Assembly (NCBI RefSeq): GCF_013184805.1 | Contig: NZ_JAATNG010000006.1 | Span: forward strand, 124,001-188,000 | Origin: Pseudoruegeria sp. HB172150 | GTDB lineage: Bacteria; Pseudomonadota; Alphaproteobacteria; Rhodobacterales; Rhodobacteraceae | DNA: 64,000 bases | Reading direction: 5' to 3' | Shown here: piece by piece, positions 62,526 through 64,000 of the stretch | Position numbering within the stretch: position 1 is the stretch's first letter | Layout: every line of letters begins with the position of its first letter | Translations under genes and position numbers: made by a program | The notes under the pieces: model-generated | The model's database searches: none | What the model was told of the DNA's origin: nothing | What the model saw: only the letters and a program-made list of their open reading frames with translations

Positions 62526-64000
62526 ATGGAAAACATCCTCTCCATGATCACCTTCATCCCCCTTCTCGGGGCGGTGATCCTTGCGCTGTTCCTGCGTGGC
62601 GACGACGCGGCGGCCCAGAAGAACGCCAAATGGCTGGCGCTGATCGCGACGACGATCACCTTCGTGATCTCGATCTTCCTGATCGCACAGTTCGACCCCT
62701 CGGACACAGGGTTCCAGTTCGTCGAGGAACGGGAATGGCTGGTCGGGCTGACCTACAAGGTCGGGGTCGACGGCATCTCTGTCCTGTTCGTGATGCTGAC
62801 CACGTTCCTGATGCCGATCACGATCCTCGCCTGCTGGAACGTGACGGTGCGGGTCAAGGAATACATGATCGCGTTCCTCGTGCTGGAAACGCTGATGCTG
62901 GGCGTGTTCGTCGCGCTCGACATGATCCTGTTCTACCTGTTCTTCGAGGGCGGGCTGATCCCGATGTTCCTGATCATCGGCATCTGGGGCGGCAAGGACC
63001 GGATCTACGCGTCGTTCAAGTTCTTCCTCTACACCTTCTTCGGCTCTGTCCTGATGCTGGTCGCGATCATCGCGATGTACGTGGACGCGGGCACGATGGA
63101 TATCCCGACGCTGCTGCAGCACAATTTCGGGTCCGAGACGATGTCGGTCATGGGCATCCAGATCATCGGCGGTCTGCAGACGCTGCTGTGGCTGGCCTTT
63201 TTCGCGAGCTTCGCGGTGAAGATGCCGATGTGGCCGGTGCATACCTGGCTGCCCGACGCGCACGTGCAGGCGCCCACCGCCGGGTCGGTGGTGCTGGCGG
63301 CGATCCTGCTGAAGATGGGCGGCTACGGCTTCCTGCGCTTTTCGCTGCCGATGTTCCCCATCGGGTCCGAGGTGCTGGGGCCGATGGTGCTGTGGCTGTC
63401 GGCCATCGCCATCGTCTATACCTCGCTGGTGGCGCTGGCGCAGCAGGACATGAAAAAGCTGATCGCCTATTCGTCGGTCGCGCATATGGGCTATGTCACC
63501 GCCGGGATCTTCGCGGTGAACCAGCAGGGCATCGACGGCGCGATCTTCCAGATGCTGAGCCACGGCTTCGTGTCGGGCGCGCTGTTCCTCTGCGTCGGCG
63601 TGATCTATGACCGGATGCACACCCGCGACATCGACGCCTATGGCGGCCTCGTCGTGCGGATGCCGGCCTATGCGCTGATCTTCATGCTGTTCACCATGGC
63701 CAACGTGGGCCTGCCGGGCACCAGCGGCTTCGTCGGCGAATTCCTGACGCTGATGGGGATGTTCCAGGCCAACACCTGGGTCGCCACGGTGGCGACCACC
63801 GGCGTGATCCTGAGCGCCTGCTACGCGCTGTGGCTCTATCGCCGGGTGGTCATGGGCGACCTGATCAAGGAGAGCCTGCGCTCCATCACCGACATGGACA
63901 GGCGCGAGAAATTCATCTTTGCGCCGCTGGTGGCGATGACCCTGCTGCTGGGCGTCTACCCGAGCCTTGTCACAGACGTCATCGGCCCCTCGGTCGAGGC
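62526..64000 (+). CDS. nuoM: NADH-quinone oxidoreductase subunit M, 3' end cut by window
   Basis: ND4 homologue. The frame opens at ATG 62526 (GGGGG site, 14 bp after nuoL) as [21 protein letters not shown] and stays open to the window end: 491 residues of about 510-515, so only the last few tens of residues are missing. Signatures: [46 protein letters not shown], and the [18 protein letters not shown] helix with the conserved membrane Glu. nuoN is expected just outside. Confidence 0.97.
   Translation, partial: MENILSMITFIPLLGAVILALFLRGDDAAAQKNAKWLALIATTITFVISIFLIAQFDPSDTGFQFVEEREWLVGLTYKVGVDGISVLFVMLTTFLMPITILACWNVTVRVKEYMIAFLVLETLMLGVFVALDMILFYLFFEGGLIPMFLIIGIWGGKDRIYASFKFFLYTFFGSVLMLVAIIAMYVDAGTMDIPTLLQHNFGSETMSVMGIQIIGGLQTLLWLAFFASFAVKMPMWPVHTWLPDAHVQAPTAGSVVLAAILLKMGGYGFLRFSLPMFPIGSEVLGPMVLWLSAIAIVYTSLVALAQQDMKKLIAYSSVAHMGYVTAGIFAVNQQGIDGAIFQMLSHGFVSGALFLCVGVIYDRMHTRDIDAYGGLVVRMPAYALIFMLFTMANVGLPGTSGFVGEFLTLMGMFQANTWVATVATTGVILSACYALWLYRRVVMGDLIKESLRSITDMDRREKFIFAPLVAMTLLLGVYPSLVTDVIGPSVE

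Noticed and set aside
1-64000. tRNA, rRNA, CRISPR array, integrase, transposase or phage genes
   Set aside because: Looked for cloverleaf T-arm patterns, rRNA-like blocks, spaced direct repeats and DDE or tyrosine recombinase motifs by eye and saw none. A tRNA scan would be needed to be certain.

Overview
The window is high-GC, gene-dense DNA from an alphaproteobacterium, most probably a member of the Rhodobacterales (Roseobacter/Paracoccus/Rhodobacter relatives). The grounds are protein character and context: a Paracoccus-type nuo (complex I) cluster with many interspersed small genes, a DUF3422 protein, small proteins resembling the DUF5333/DUF5337 families, perfect CtrA-type TTAA-N7-TTAAC boxes and an ATTC-N8-GAAT box of the SqrR/BigR type. 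I see no rRNA, tRNA, CRISPR array, prophage or insertion sequence. It reads as ordinary chromosome with a few accessory spots.

Layout. 1-4.2 kb: 3' end of malate synthase G, a GlcG/HbpS-like protein, a class I glutamine amidotransferase of the gamma-glutamyl-GABA hydrolase type and a TPM-domain membrane protein. 4.2-7.1 kb: a leftward, translationally coupled SDR - MmcQ/YjbR - kynureninase operon, then a small membrane methyltransferase. 7.2-13.5 kb: pntAB transhydrogenase, a 536-bp structured gap, a PLP ornithine/lysine decarboxylase and a DUF3422 protein. 13.5-22 kb: a YeeE/YedE sulfur transporter with a persulfide-sensor-type operator, then a dipeptide ABC importer (binding protein and two permeases leftward, fused double ATPase rightward) with an M20 amidohydrolase that probably processes the imported compound. 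22-30 kb: DUF2934 protein, glycosyltransferase-like protein, moaA, a lipoprotein, an acyl-CoA synthetase, a Fic/ribbon-helix-helix toxin-antitoxin-like pair with its own promoter and operator, and a UbiH-type hydroxylase coupled to a HAD nucleotidase. 30-42.6 kb: FCD-type GntR regulator, an MshEN-GT2 glycosyltransferase under a CtrA box, carA, a GatB/YqeY protein, alkD-glmS-glmU, phosphoglycolate phosphatase, a DegT-family aminotransferase and isovaleryl-CoA dehydrogenase. 42-45.5 kb: small secreted or membrane proteins (NTF2-like, LprI-like, EcsC, a degenerate nuclease-fold protein) and a glutathione S-transferase.

45.7-64 kb is one rightward operon, nuoA-nuoM (nuoM cut by the window end), with thirteen non-canonical open reading frames threaded between the subunit genes, many coupled by ATGA or GTGA overlaps. 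They encode small membrane proteins, putative lipoproteins, tandem DUF3291 paralogues, a cysteine-less carboxymuconolactone-decarboxylase-fold protein, and a membrane protein whose C-terminal helix-hairpin-helix domain is a close copy of the C-terminal extension of NuoE. This accessory set is the most interesting feature of the window.

Non-coding points of interest: a dispersed 71-72 bp element with terminal inverted repeats present twice (28.1 and 42.5 kb, opposite orientations); two CtrA-type boxes; the sulfur-transporter operator; a candidate structured leader before the decarboxylase; and several long hairpins.
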